64,000 nt of DNA. Origin: Guptibacillus hwajinpoensis. GTDB lineage: Bacteria; Bacillota; Bacilli; Bacillales; Guptibacillaceae. Each line of letters opens with the position of its first letter. The first letter of the stretch is position 1. Of the stretch, positions 8,571 to 17,520 are shown in pieces. Where the stretch lies: contig NZ_JAIVKU010000005.1 of the NCBI RefSeq assembly GCF_020524165.1, positions 682,001 through 746,000 on the forward strand, in the 5' to 3' direction. Below the pieces are notes generated by a model. That model was not told where the DNA came from. It did not search any database and saw only the letters and a program-made list of their open reading frames with translations. The position numbers were made by a program, and so were the translations under genes.

Positions 8571-8598
8571 AAAAAAATCCTCGCGTTTACTTCGAGGA
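8571..8598 (-). terminator. Terminator after the RibD-like reductase gene
   Basis: Stem TCCTCG/CGAGGA with a 9-base loop; seven A on the left give the U tract on the minus strand. Confidence 0.85.
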
Positions 8599-8627
8599 CT
8601 CAGGTTAAAACATTTTTGTACCATTAC

Positions 8628-9311
8628 CTATTTTTTCACACGATAATAAAGCCAAACAGCATCACCGATTGCCTTTGTCTCGATCAGTTCAAGGGGAACA
8701 GCTTGTTGAATGGAATCCAAATTCTCACCGTCAAAGATCGTTGGTGTCGTCTTTCCTCCAATCGCTAATGGTGCAAGAACAACGCTAATTTCATCCACAA
8801 CGCCAGCTCTTAAGAAAGCGCCATTCATTGTTCCGCCTCCGCTTATGCCAAGACGTCTAAATCCCAGGTCATAGAGCTGTTTGAGAGCAAGCTTTACATC
8901 GATTTTCTCTCCAGAACCTGCTTTAAGGTATGTAATTCCTTTGTTCTCTAACTGCTCAATATAAGAGGGACTGACATTCTCTCGCGTAACAACAATTAAA
9001 CCTTCTGTCTGCGCCCATTCCATCCGCCCTCTTCCATCAAAAACAATATACGCCTTCGATTTCTCAGGTGTTGTAATCGCATTTTCTAGCTCCACCCAAT
9101 CTGAACTCCAAACAATTAAACTTTCACTGCCGGATACGAGTGCATCGCAATTCAAAGCATCATACAGCTTATGGGCTTCATCATTCGCCTTGCCATCAAC
9201 ACCATGTGACGTCCATTCCATCACATTATGCCCCGGTGCTGTCGTCATTCTTCCGTCCATTGATGCAAATACATTGATGATCACTTCAGGTCTTTTCGTC
9301 AGCTTCATCAT
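8628..9311 (-). CDS. Dihydrofolate reductase / RibD C-terminal domain family protein
   Basis: 227 residues in the RibD_C fold. N-terminal VIINVFASMDGRMTT (substrate and NADPH pocket), a central region with IVFDGRGRMEW, then the NADPH-binding GFRRLGISGGGTMNGAFLRAGVVDEISVVLAPLAIGG typical of the family. Members reduce small ribosylamino-pyrimidines or related compounds with NADPH. This stand-alone form lacks the deaminase half of RibD and is not linked to riboflavin genes, so its substrate is open. The AAGGAG is very close to the first two ATGs; the second (9308) may be the true start. Confidence 0.85.
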   Translation of the reverse strand: MMKLTKRPEVIINVFASMDGRMTTAPGHNVMEWTSHGVDGKANDEAHKLYDALNCDALVSGSESLIVWSSDWVELENAITTPEKSKAYIVFDGRGRMEWAQTEGLIVVTRENVSPSYIEQLENKGITYLKAGSGEKIDVKLALKQLYDLGFRRLGISGGGTMNGAFLRAGVVDEISVVLAPLAIGGKTTPTIFDGENLDSIQQAVPLELIETKAIGDAVWLYYRVKK

Positions 9312-9393
9312 CTCCTTGGATTTGATAACTTTATTATAAATTTTCCAGGAAATGAATGTCAGTGTTTTTTACAAAAAGAATTCTAACCGACGT

Positions 9394-10647
9394 TTACCCA
9401 GCTTGTTTCAATTCCGCCTGCTCTTTCCGTACATCTAATTCAGGAGAGATCATGAAGAAGATCAGCGTGCCAATTAAACCAATACTCGTAATCAAGATGG
9501 CCATCAACATCGAAGAAAAGATTGCACCTAGCGAAACCGTAACGGATGCAACGAGCATCGAAAGGTTGAACTTTAATCCGCCAAATGCCATGTAAGAACT
9601 CCTTGCATCATCCGGTGGAATAGCTGCCATATAAGATTGTTCCACAGGAACGCGGAAAACCTCTCCTATTGTGAGCACTGCCATCATCAGAAAAAGTAGC
9701 GTTAAGCTATTCGAATACGCGAGTACCCCATACCCGATTGTAAAGAAAAAACAGCTCCAAACGAGGACCGATTTATCTTTTAATGAATGCGGAATTCTTG
9801 TGACAAATAGCATGAGAATGACAACCATAATCGTATTCTCACTTCTTAAGAATCCCATTGTTTGCACCCCATCGAACTCCCAAAGCAGAAATTGCTGAGT
9901 TGGCATTTCCTCACTTAGGCGAATGCCTATGTAATTCGTAAGCTGAAATTCCATTGATAGAATAAGGACACCTGCAAGGGTGAAGAGCACGAATAACCGA
10001 TCTTTGAATACGCGTTTATAGGTAGAAAACAATTGCAGCACATGTTGAGCTGGTTTTAGCTCCTCCACCACTGGCTTATAACTTTCATCAATGAAGAAGG
10101 CAACTAAGAAGGCTGTGACTGCCGCTGCTATACTAAGAGAAAGGAAAAGTTCAAATAAGTAATCTTTAAATAGAAAAGCGCCTAGTATTCCACCAACGGC
10201 GATGGATAGGTTGTTTGCCCAATAGGAAATGGAATACATGAGCTTCCGCTGTGGCGGTGTGCTGACATCGATCAGCATCGCCTGGTTCGCTGGACCCGCG
10301 AGTCCCCAACAAATGCTATTCACGGTCATCATTGCAAACGTAATGGCTGCTGATTCAAACCACGGTGAATTGAAGATCATCATCGTAAAAAAAGCAAGGA
10401 AACGAAGCGTTTCCGCAAACAGCATCACTTTCTTTCGACCAAATTGGTCTGCAAAATAACCCCCGATAAAGTTAATGCCAATTCCGATAAACACATTCAC
10501 TAACAGAAGAAGTCCTGCGACCTTTGCTCCAAAGTGAACCGCCAAGTAAATCGACATAAACGGAAAAATCATACTACCAATAAAACGGCTAATAAAGTTT
10601 TCAATCAAACGAATTTTAATGTTTTTGTGAAAATCTCTGAATCTCAT
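9394..10647 (-). CDS. MFS transporter, drug-efflux type (YttB-like)
   Basis: 417 residues with the 12-helix MFS pattern: motif A GGYFADQFGRKKVM between helices 2 and 3, a second half starting near residue 215, and a cytoplasmic C-terminal tail. Sequence character (MSIYLAVHFG, GPANQAMLIDVSTPPQRKLMYSISYW) matches the bacilli YttB/MdtH-like exporters. Likely exports a small molecule using the proton gradient; the substrate is unknown. AGGAGAG precedes the ATG. Confidence 0.85.
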   Translation of the reverse strand: MRFRDFHKNIKIRLIENFISRFIGSMIFPFMSIYLAVHFGAKVAGLLLLVNVFIGIGINFIGGYFADQFGRKKVMLFAETLRFLAFFTMMIFNSPWFESAAITFAMMTVNSICWGLAGPANQAMLIDVSTPPQRKLMYSISYWANNLSIAVGGILGAFLFKDYLFELFLSLSIAAAVTAFLVAFFIDESYKPVVEELKPAQHVLQLFSTYKRVFKDRLFVLFTLAGVLILSMEFQLTNYIGIRLSEEMPTQQFLLWEFDGVQTMGFLRSENTIMVVILMLFVTRIPHSLKDKSVLVWSCFFFTIGYGVLAYSNSLTLLFLMMAVLTIGEVFRVPVEQSYMAAIPPDDARSSYMAFGGLKFNLSMLVASVTVSLGAIFSSMLMAILITSIGLIGTLIFFMISPELDVRKEQAELKQAG

Positions 10648-10813
10648 TTCTGTCTCTCCTATTCCATATACGGTATCAATGTGTCGTGTGAATGCAACTC
10701 GTTCGAGTCGATCATTACCTCCCTTTTTCAGATATTTCCATATACAATACCTTATTTTCCATATTGATACAATATAGGAATGGAAATCTCTTAAGAAAAT
10801 GGTTTAAACACAG

Positions 10814-10841
10814 AAAAAACTCAGCTGCCGTGAGCTGAGTT
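10814..10841 (-). terminator. Terminator downstream of the DUF4385 gene and its repeat array
   Basis: 9-bp stem AACTCAGCT/AGCTGAGTT, 6-base loop, six A on the left forming the minus-strand U tract. It lies beyond the 20-bp-period repeats, so these are transcribed as the 3' untranslated region of the 10973-11419 gene. Confidence 0.85.
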
Positions 10842-10870
10842 AACTAAAAGAGCTTATTATTAGTCGAGAT

Positions 10871-10960
10871 TTCCGCGAAAACCAGATTAATTCCGCGCTT
10901 TTCACATTAATTCCGCGAATTTAAGTGTTTTTTCCGCGATATTTAAAATAATTCCGCGAA
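10871..10960. repeat. Array of five TTCCGCG units with 20-21 bp period
   Basis: The heptamer TTCCGCG occurs at 10871, 10891, 10911, 10932 and 10952, so the period is 20, 20, 21, 20 bp. The 13 bases between cores vary, but the first two end in ATTAA and the fourth in AATAA. Located between the stop of the DUF4385 gene and its terminator. See findings. Confidence 0.9.
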
Positions 10961-10972
10961 ACCGGATGCCAC

Positions 10973-11419
10973 TCACCCATACTTCTTCTGATGCTCCTTT
11001 TTCTTCTCTAAATAAGCTTCATCCGTACGTACGATCTTCCATTTCTCTTCAAAAATCCTCGCTGATTCGGCCTTTTCTTCATCAATATCCCGCTCATTCA
11101 CATCTCCGTCGCTATCATACTTCTTACCGCCTTTGTAATTCGCATAGCGGCGAGCTCTTGTGTAGCCCATCTGAATAAATTTACGTGCCATGTCCATTCC
11201 CACAAAATCATCGTTTTCCTGATACTCACGAAACATTTGATAAATTTTCTCTGAAGATTCTTTCGCGATATCAGGCGTTTTGAAGCGCCAGTGCGGGAGA
11301 ATTTCACTTTTATAAGGTTCTACCATGAGAACTCCCTGTTCCCCGCGGCCAACGCGGTACTTCTCAGGTTGTTCCCGAAAGTTAATGTTGTCAAAATCGA
11401 GATCATAGTCAAAAGCCAC
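10973..11419 (-). CDS. DUF4385 family protein
   Basis: 148 residues. Near-diagnostic DUF4385 stretches: FREQPEKYRVGRGEQGVLMVEPYKSEILPHWRFKTPDIA in the first half, then DDFVGMDMARKFIQMGYTRARRYAN. No function is established for this family. Starts with GTG at 11417-11419 behind AAGGAGGGG. Cytosolic, with a charged C-terminal helix (EKKKEHQKKYG). Its 3' end runs into the TTCCGCG repeat array. Confidence 0.9.
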   Translation of the reverse strand: MAFDYDLDFDNINFREQPEKYRVGRGEQGVLMVEPYKSEILPHWRFKTPDIAKESSEKIYQMFREYQENDDFVGMDMARKFIQMGYTRARRYANYKGGKKYDSDGDVNERDIDEEKAESARIFEEKWKIVRTDEAYLEKKKEHQKKYG

Positions 11420-11469
11420 CGATACCCCTCCTTTTTGGAGGGTATTCCCAGTATGCTGCTTATCGTAAA

Positions 11470-11492
11470 CAAAAGAGGCTTATTCAGCCTCT
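11470..11492 (-). terminator. Terminator at the 3' end of the 11484-12575 gene
   Basis: Stem AGAGGCT/AGCCTCT around a 5-base loop overlapping the stop codon, followed on the minus strand by a U-rich stretch (UUUUGUUU). Confidence 0.65.
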
Positions 11493-12575
11493 CTGCTTTA
11501 CAAGGTATTGCTCCATTTTATCTTGAAACGCGTCAGGTTCATCCACCTTCACATACACGCTCTCAATACGTTTTTTCAAACCCAAAACCTGGTTAATCTC
11601 CACTGGTCGTTTCAGTTCAATCACATGAGGAACCTGCTCTCTTTCAAGTCCGTGAAGGGCAAGCTCAACGCTTGCTCGATCCCGCTTCACTTCTTCAGGA
11701 GATTTCTTGTTTTCCATTATTCCCTTCACCGCATTCCACTCGATAAATCCATATTGCCGAATACCCTTTTGAAAATGAATGCCTTTGTCACTAAGAATAA
11801 CAGGAGACAGGCGAATTGCCTGGTAATCTGAGATAATGAAGAGTAAAGCATAGACATCAAGAATTGTCACGATCCAGGCGCCAATATGACTGTACTGTGC
11901 CACCATCACGTGGACGGCAATCACTTCAATCACCATTGCATGCACAAGCATGTAGAAAACACCGAGATAGCCTCCATCTTTATGGAACGTAAAGGAATCA
12001 GGTGCTACCTCTCTTTTCCTTCTCCAGCTAACTAAACTGTAATAGATGGCGGCAATATCCGTCGCTAACACTCGAAGGAATAAACTGAACTGATTCCATT
12101 TTTTATTCTGAAAAGCGAATGTTTCCTGAATCGCTCGCGAGAAACGAAGCAGGAAATGATGATGGATCGCTTTCTCCGTTTGATAGTTTTGAATGAATAA
12201 GGGGATCCTTTTAAGAATGATAAGAAAAAGAACGAGTTCAAAAGCGATCACACCTATTTCGAGAACGACGACCATAGCGTTAAAATACGTAAGGTGAGCA
12301 TCCGCATGAGAGGGGATCATCCAATTGGCAAGCAATACCCCAAAGAACATGAATCCACACAATAAAATCCATGATTCTCTTTTTCGAAACCCGAAGAAAT
12401 AAAGCAACAATGGTAAAATCACGCCAAGGTCAAGAGCTGTTCCAATCCCCACCCGATCATCCACAGGACCAACCATTTGTGTTTGCATCACTAGATAATT
12501 CGGCACAATGATGATCACCAAAAAGAAAACAATTCGTTTCCAGGCGATATCTTGTAACGGTAAAGAAAGTGTCAT
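11484..12575 (-). CDS. Multi-pass membrane protein of unknown function
   Basis: 363 residues. N-terminal half with five hydrophobic helices (about 14-32, 45-62, 67-85, 97-125, then a gap), two more helices near residues 208-255, then a roughly 100-residue cytoplasmic domain (LSPVILSDKGIHFQKGIRQYGFIEWNAVKGI) with PH-like strand spacing. I do not recognise a named family with confidence. GGGAGGGG precedes the ATG. Single gene with its own terminator. Confidence 0.65.
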   Translation of the reverse strand: MTLSLPLQDIAWKRIVFFLVIIIVPNYLVMQTQMVGPVDDRVGIGTALDLGVILPLLLYFFGFRKRESWILLCGFMFFGVLLANWMIPSHADAHLTYFNAMVVVLEIGVIAFELVLFLIILKRIPLFIQNYQTEKAIHHHFLLRFSRAIQETFAFQNKKWNQFSLFLRVLATDIAAIYYSLVSWRRKREVAPDSFTFHKDGGYLGVFYMLVHAMVIEVIAVHVMVAQYSHIGAWIVTILDVYALLFIISDYQAIRLSPVILSDKGIHFQKGIRQYGFIEWNAVKGIMENKKSPEEVKRDRASVELALHGLEREQVPHVIELKRPVEINQVLGLKKRIESVYVKVDEPDAFQDKMEQYLVKQRG

Positions 12576-12746
12576 ATGATCCCCTCCCGTCTTGTTACTT
12601 TCTATTATAATGAAACTTTTTTAAAAAGACGTAAGCTCTTTACACATGTTGGAAAAAATACACAACTAACACATTCTAACGTTCATTCCTATGCATTTCA
12701 GGGTAAAGATTAGTCGACAATGATGCCAAACGTTAGGAGGGATCCC

Positions 12747-14552
12747 ATGATATTTTTCGGTTATGCATTTTATTTACTTTTAGGCATCCTAAAATTTGTG
12801 CTATTCAGCTTCTATACCCATACGGCTTTTCCAATGGAATTTCTCCTGATGAATCTTGCCGGGATGCTGCTATTATCAAGCTGGACGCTTTTAATTCAGT
12901 GGAGAAAACGCCGTTGGATATGGCTGACGCTCTTGTTTTTACATAGTCTACTTCTTATATCCGATCTCTGGTACTACCGATACTTTGAAGATATGCTTTC
13001 CATCTCCCTTCTTTCACAGATGCTTCAGATGAATGATGTCGGCGGGGGCTTTATGGCTCTTATTCGATACCAAGACTTCTTTCTTTTCGCTGATGTTGTA
13101 GTCTTCCTTTCAATCCTCTTTATTACGAGAAACAAAACACTTGAAGTAACGAAGAAGAAACGAAGAATGACGGCAGCTGTAGCATTCCTTATCGGGATCG
13201 TGCTTTTTGCAACACCATTAACTTATAGCGCTATTAAGAATGATCAATGGCTTGTTACGCACTCCATTTCCGATATGCGTGATTACTACCAGCTTGGCTT
13301 TTGGGGTTATCATAGCGTTGATCTTTGGCGAGGAGTAATTGGAGTCCTTGATCCTGATGATGATTTAAACGCGAAGCAACAAAAGATGCTCGAGAAAAAT
13401 GCTTTAGAAAACACAGAAGGTTCTCCTAAAAAACCAAATATCCTTTTGATTCAATTGGAATCGTTTCAAGAATCCCTCATTGGACAGAAAATCAATGGAA
13501 AAGAGCTTACCCCAAATTTAAATCAGCTCAAAGAAGAAACCCTGTACTTTTCTTCGTTTTATCATCAAACACACGAAGGGAGAACGTCCGATGCTGAATT
13601 TATCACAAATACATCTCTATACCCATTGAAATCTGGATCGGTTTATACACGTTTTCCTGAAAATGAATTCGGTTCATTACCTGAACTATTGAAAGAGAAT
13701 GGCTATGATACAGCAGCCATGCATGCGTATGATAAAGGATTTTGGAATCGAGATAAGGTGTACGAAAATATTGGATTCAATCATTTTTTTAGCAACAAAG
13801 ACTACCCAGACCAGAAAAAAATTGGAATGGCTTTAAACGATAAAAACTTTCTCACGACATCTATTGAACATATGGAAACGTTAAAAGAACCTTACTTCAC
13901 TTTCATGGTGGCCATAACGAGTCACACGCCTTATGAGATACCTGAAGATGAACGAGAACTGGATTTATCAGGATATGATGATCCGATGTTAAAACGGTAT
14001 TATCAAACGATCTATTATGTGGATCAGGCTGTGGGGCTAATGGTTGACGAGTTAAAGCAGAAAGGCATATGGGAAGACGCCCTCATCATTTTCTACGGTG
14101 ACCATGATAGCGGGCTGACGAACGAAGGTAGTGAAATGAGAAAAGAAGCGAATGTTGAAAGTGCCGTAGATGCTTTTGAACTTGATCGTCAGGTACCACT
14201 TTTCATTAAGAAGCCAAAAGAAGAGAATGGTAAAGTAATCAGTGAAAACGGAGGGCAAATTGACATTGCACCAACCATCCTAGATATTTTAAATATGGAT
14301 ATGCCGTATATGATGGGAAACTCTCTTCTTGATGATCAGCCAAATCTAACTGTCTTCCGAGATGGGTCTTTCCGCTATCAAGATTTCTATTACGAAGCTG
14401 ATTTGACGGAAGAAGCTGGGAATGGAACGTGCTATGACGTTTCTAGCGAGGAGAAAGTAGCATTTGAAAATTGTGAAGGTCAAATCCAAAAGGTGGCTGA
14501 AGAACTTCGCCTTTCGGATGCGATTATTGAAAAGAATGGGCTTAAGGAGTGA
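12747..14552 (+). CDS. Lipoteichoic acid synthase family protein (LtaS/YvgJ/YqgS type)
   Basis: 601 residues. Five N-terminal membrane helices (to about residue 165), a linker, then an extracellular sulfatase-fold domain. It has the key residues of LTA synthases: QLESFQ with the metal-binding Glu; GRTSDAEF with the catalytic Thr in the HEGRTSD stretch; the GYDTAAMHAYDKGFWNR region; and YGDHDS with metal-binding Asp/His. These enzymes move glycerol phosphate from phosphatidylglycerol to the growing LTA chain or prime it. Bacilli carry several paralogues and I cannot tell which this is. The start at 12747 follows AGGAGGG; an upstream in-frame ATG lacks a site. Confidence 0.9.
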   Translation: MIFFGYAFYLLLGILKFVLFSFYTHTAFPMEFLLMNLAGMLLLSSWTLLIQWRKRRWIWLTLLFLHSLLLISDLWYYRYFEDMLSISLLSQMLQMNDVGGGFMALIRYQDFFLFADVVVFLSILFITRNKTLEVTKKKRRMTAAVAFLIGIVLFATPLTYSAIKNDQWLVTHSISDMRDYYQLGFWGYHSVDLWRGVIGVLDPDDDLNAKQQKMLEKNALENTEGSPKKPNILLIQLESFQESLIGQKINGKELTPNLNQLKEETLYFSSFYHQTHEGRTSDAEFITNTSLYPLKSGSVYTRFPENEFGSLPELLKENGYDTAAMHAYDKGFWNRDKVYENIGFNHFFSNKDYPDQKKIGMALNDKNFLTTSIEHMETLKEPYFTFMVAITSHTPYEIPEDERELDLSGYDDPMLKRYYQTIYYVDQAVGLMVDELKQKGIWEDALIIFYGDHDSGLTNEGSEMRKEANVESAVDAFELDRQVPLFIKKPKEENGKVISENGGQIDIAPTILDILNMDMPYMMGNSLLDDQPNLTVFRDGSFRYQDFYYEADLTEEAGNGTCYDVSSEEKVAFENCEGQIQKVAEELRLSDAIIEKNGLKE

Positions 14553-14575
14553 ACGAGTAGGAACGAAAGAATTGG

Positions 14576-14610
14576 CGATTCAGACAGTTAAAAGTCTGAA
14601 TCGTTTTTTT
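14576..14610 (+). terminator. Terminator after the LTA synthase gene
   Basis: 10-bp stem CGATTCAGAC/GTCTGAATCG, 8-base loop, then seven T. Confidence 0.92.
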
Positions 14611-14828
14611 ATATGTTGTGTATAGCTCTTAGTACCTTTGACACTACTTTTCAAAGTGGTAGGTTCCACTTGTGAGAACTTCATAGAAACGAGTCGAATC
14701 CACAACGATTTCCAGTCCATTTACCTATTTTAGGAATAAGGAAGTTAGTGAAAAGGTTCCTTGTTAAATGATCTGAATCTTCTTATAGTTGAAGGGTGAC
14801 AAGACACATTCTAATATAGGAGGGTTTT

Positions 14829-16337
14829 ATGAAAAAGTGTTTCGTATCCCTTTTGGTGTTTCTGTTCTTGCTTGCTCCCCCTTTTGCTCAAGACGCACAG
14901 GCCGGTATTATAGGAAAAGGTGATGCAACGGGTACACCCGGGGAATGGTACATTGGCGATGAACCCACGTCCATTAAGTCTGGCTCCCTTCCACTCGTAT
15001 TTGTCCACGGATTAAACAGCTCTTCGAAGACCTGGATTGATCAAAACGACATGGACGAACTTACATACAGCAAGAACTATCAAACAGCTTATATTGATTT
15101 ATATCCTACAAAAAACATGTGGGATAACGGACAGCTGCTTGCTAGTAAACTGAAAGAAATGAACGCTTACTTTGGAAAGAAACTCATTCTTGTCACACAC
15201 AGCAAAGGCGGAGTGGATGCCCAGGCTGCGATTGTTCACGCAAATGCCCAGCAGTATGTTGATAAAGTCATTACGCTCTCCACGCCACATCAGGGATCGC
15301 AGCTTGCTGATCTTGCTCACAGCAGCTGGGCCGGGTGGTTAGCTGCCATCATCGGGAATCGGAATGACGCAACCTATTCGCTTCAGACTGGCTACATGAG
15401 CTACTTCCGCTCCGTTACCGACTCGAAACCAAACATTTCTGCCACGCCTTATTACACATTTGGAGGCACGAGTTGGGGTAGCTTTGGAGGCGCGCTCTAC
15501 TGGGGAGGATTGTATTTGAGGCCGTATGGTCCCAATGACGGGGCTGTTACCGTGAATAGTTCACGGCTCTCTTATGGAAATGAAATTCGCGTTGGTAATT
15601 GGGATCATTCCTCCATTCGAACAGGAAGCGCTACGTTTAACTTATTTGAACCCTATTTAACCCAATCACTTCCTGCTATGGCCCCACTTTCATTAAATGA
15701 AGTGGCTGAACCTGATGAGGCTAGTGTCCTCATTAGGGGTGGCGAATTTAGCGGGACAAAAGTAGAAAGGATCCAAATCGAACCAAACACAAAAAGTATC
15801 GCCATTGATTGGATGAGTCAAAACAAAGATTCCGTCATTACCCTTCAAGGACCTGATCAAAAAACCTATTCAATCACAAACACATCCCAAGATAATGGCA
15901 TGTTTGAAGGAGCGTTTCATCATCAAATGAAAGTGAACACACCGACGGCAGGTACATGGAAACTGAAGGTGAAACAGCCCAAGAAAGAAAGTTATCTCAT
16001 GCAGGTCGCTTATGAAAGTGAGCTGAACGAGGATCTTCAGATGGAGATGGTTCATGCGAAAGAAGTGAAGCTGCAAGTGGACAAAACAAAGATTAATCAG
16101 AAATCCATTGAAGGATCGATCGTGATTCAATATAGTCAAAACGGAAAATCGAAGCAAAAGAAACTATCACAAGAAGAATTTAACTCATTATCATCCTTCC
16201 CAATTAAACATGCAGGAGAAGGAGTTTATCACATTATGCTTGATGTAAATGGTAAAACCACGAAGGGCGCATCGTTTGAGCGTACCATCCTTCACACGAT
16301 TTATATGGATGCCAATGGAAAAGTTTATCAGCCTTAA
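14829..16337 (+). CDS. Secreted lipase/esterase with C-terminal beta domain
   Basis: 502 residues. Signal peptide MKKCFVSLLVFLFLLAPPFAQDAQA with likely AQA cleavage. Alpha/beta-hydrolase domain about 35-285: oxyanion strand LPLVFVHGLNSS, nucleophile elbow THSKGG, catalytic Asp probably in PNDGAV, His in NWDHSSI. The rest (about 290-502) is a beta-sandwich-like region with VITLQGPDQKTYSI and TAGTWKLKVKQP patterns, resembling pre-peptidase or fibronectin-like add-ons. It likely hydrolyses lipids or esters outside the cell. AGGAGG lies ahead of the ATG. Single gene with a strong terminator. Confidence 0.85.
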   Translation: MKKCFVSLLVFLFLLAPPFAQDAQAGIIGKGDATGTPGEWYIGDEPTSIKSGSLPLVFVHGLNSSSKTWIDQNDMDELTYSKNYQTAYIDLYPTKNMWDNGQLLASKLKEMNAYFGKKLILVTHSKGGVDAQAAIVHANAQQYVDKVITLSTPHQGSQLADLAHSSWAGWLAAIIGNRNDATYSLQTGYMSYFRSVTDSKPNISATPYYTFGGTSWGSFGGALYWGGLYLRPYGPNDGAVTVNSSRLSYGNEIRVGNWDHSSIRTGSATFNLFEPYLTQSLPAMAPLSLNEVAEPDEASVLIRGGEFSGTKVERIQIEPNTKSIAIDWMSQNKDSVITLQGPDQKTYSITNTSQDNGMFEGAFHHQMKVNTPTAGTWKLKVKQPKKESYLMQVAYESELNEDLQMEMVHAKEVKLQVDKTKINQKSIEGSIVIQYSQNGKSKQKKLSQEEFNSLSSFPIKHAGEGVYHIMLDVNGKTTKGASFERTILHTIYMDANGKVYQP

Positions 16338-16338
16338 A

Positions 16339-16379
16339 TAAAGAAAGAACGCCGGCTATATCTGGCGTTCTTTCTTTAT
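16339..16379. terminator. Bidirectional terminator between lipase and GrpB genes
   Basis: 15-bp perfect stem (16339-16353 with 16364-16378) around a 10-base loop, AT-rich on both flanks; serves two converging genes. Confidence 0.85.
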
Positions 16380-16386
16380 TTCGCTT

Positions 16387-16899
16387 CTACTCTACATACC
16401 ACTCAAGCGCTTTGGCTTCAATTTCCTTAACAAGTGGATTTTTTCCTTCAATATAAGCCTCCATCTCATACGGGAACCGCTCCGCTAACTCAGCTTTCTT
16501 CTCACCATAGCGTAAGCGATCTTCATCATGCGCACTTAAATAGTCTCGAAACGCTAAGTGACGATCAATATCCGGGTGTCCTTTTTCATAGAGGTGCACA
16601 TGATGCGAACGCTGATCTCCACCTTTTCGAAAAAAGCGGCGTCCGGATAGACCATTTTCCCCAAGTGCTTCATAGCCAAGAGCTTTCATATCATCATTTT
16701 TGTGATCCACCAGACTGAGATTTTTCACAACAGGCAACAGATCGATAATCGGCTTAGCTTTCAATCCTTCAACTGCTGTACTTCCAATATGATGGATTTC
16801 AATCATATTTTCGCCAAACACGTGCTCGATCTTCTTCGCTTCTAACAAGAAAAGTTCACGCCAGATCTCTTTAAATTCCTGCACTTCCACTTTCCTCAT
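16387..16899 (-). CDS. GrpB family protein (YqkA-like nucleotidyltransferase fold)
   Basis: 170 residues. Family core IHHIGSTAVEGLKAKPIIDLLPVV (a nucleotidyltransferase GS-type loop followed by an acidic residue), then GRRFFRKGGDQRSHHVHLYEKGHPDIDRHLAFRDYLSAHDEDRLRYGEKKAELAERF, which is the diagnostic GrpB stretch. Often found fused to dephospho-CoA kinase in actinobacteria; the biochemical role of the free form is not settled. Good site (AAGGGGAG) before the ATG. Confidence 0.9.
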   Translation of the reverse strand: MRKVEVQEFKEIWRELFLLEAKKIEHVFGENMIEIHHIGSTAVEGLKAKPIIDLLPVVKNLSLVDHKNDDMKALGYEALGENGLSGRRFFRKGGDQRSHHVHLYEKGHPDIDRHLAFRDYLSAHDEDRLRYGEKKAELAERFPYEMEAYIEGKNPLVKEIEAKALEWYVE

Positions 16900-16922
16900 G
16901 TTTTTCTCCCCTTCTTACCTCT

Positions 16923-17360
16923 TCATGTACTCCGAAGTCTAAATCGTGCCGTCCAAAGACCACGAACGCCAAACTTGCCACTTTCAGTATCGACCTGGTT
17001 CATTTCTTTCATTTCAATCGCCTTGAAATCTTGATGAAAAATGGCAAGCAGCTTCTCTTCTGTAAATCCGAGACCTCCCTGAAGACTCCGCTTTTGATAT
17101 ACTTCTAGATCCGAAAGCGAGGAACCTCCTAATTCACCATTCTCAATAAAACACGTTAGCGCGAACTCCCCTCCTGCTTTTAAGGCTTGCTTCACAAGCG
17201 CAATGTAGTTCATCCGGCGATGCGGTGCGATGTGATGAAAGCAGCCCGAGTCATAAACAAAATCGTATGTATGAGGAGTGAGTGAAAGTGTAAATAGATT
17301 CTCTTCAATAAAATTCACATGCAATTGCTTTTTTGCCGCTTCCTCCCTCGCCCACACCAT
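16923..17360 (-). pseudogene. 5'-truncated SAM-dependent methyltransferase
   Basis: 145 residues matching only the C-terminal part of a class I methyltransferase: DFVYDSGCFHHIAPHRRMNYIALVKQALKAGGEFALTCF (motif IV-V region), then the end of the fold. The N-terminal strand with the glycine-rich SAM-binding motif I is missing, and the family is normally 200 or more residues long. A strong GAGGAGG sits about 30 bases upstream next to a near-palindrome (TTCCAT-TAT-ATGGAA), as if the first third of the gene had been deleted between the ribosome binding site and the remainder. Without motif I it is unlikely to work. Confidence 0.7.
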
Positions 17361-17520
17361 AATTATTCCATTATATGGAACTATCCCTCCTCAAATTTTA
17401 TAAACAAGACGTTTGTCACGAGGCAAGGATGAGCGTATAATTTGGTAATTGATTGAGAGGAAAACCATTTAACGTAAAAGATGACAACCGATTATTTGAG
17501 ATTACGAGAGGAGTCCTATC

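Noticed and set aside
10861..10960. CRISPR array reading of the TTCCGCG repeats
   Set aside because: Repeat core of 7 bp and period of 20 bp are far below CRISPR size, and there are no cas genes.
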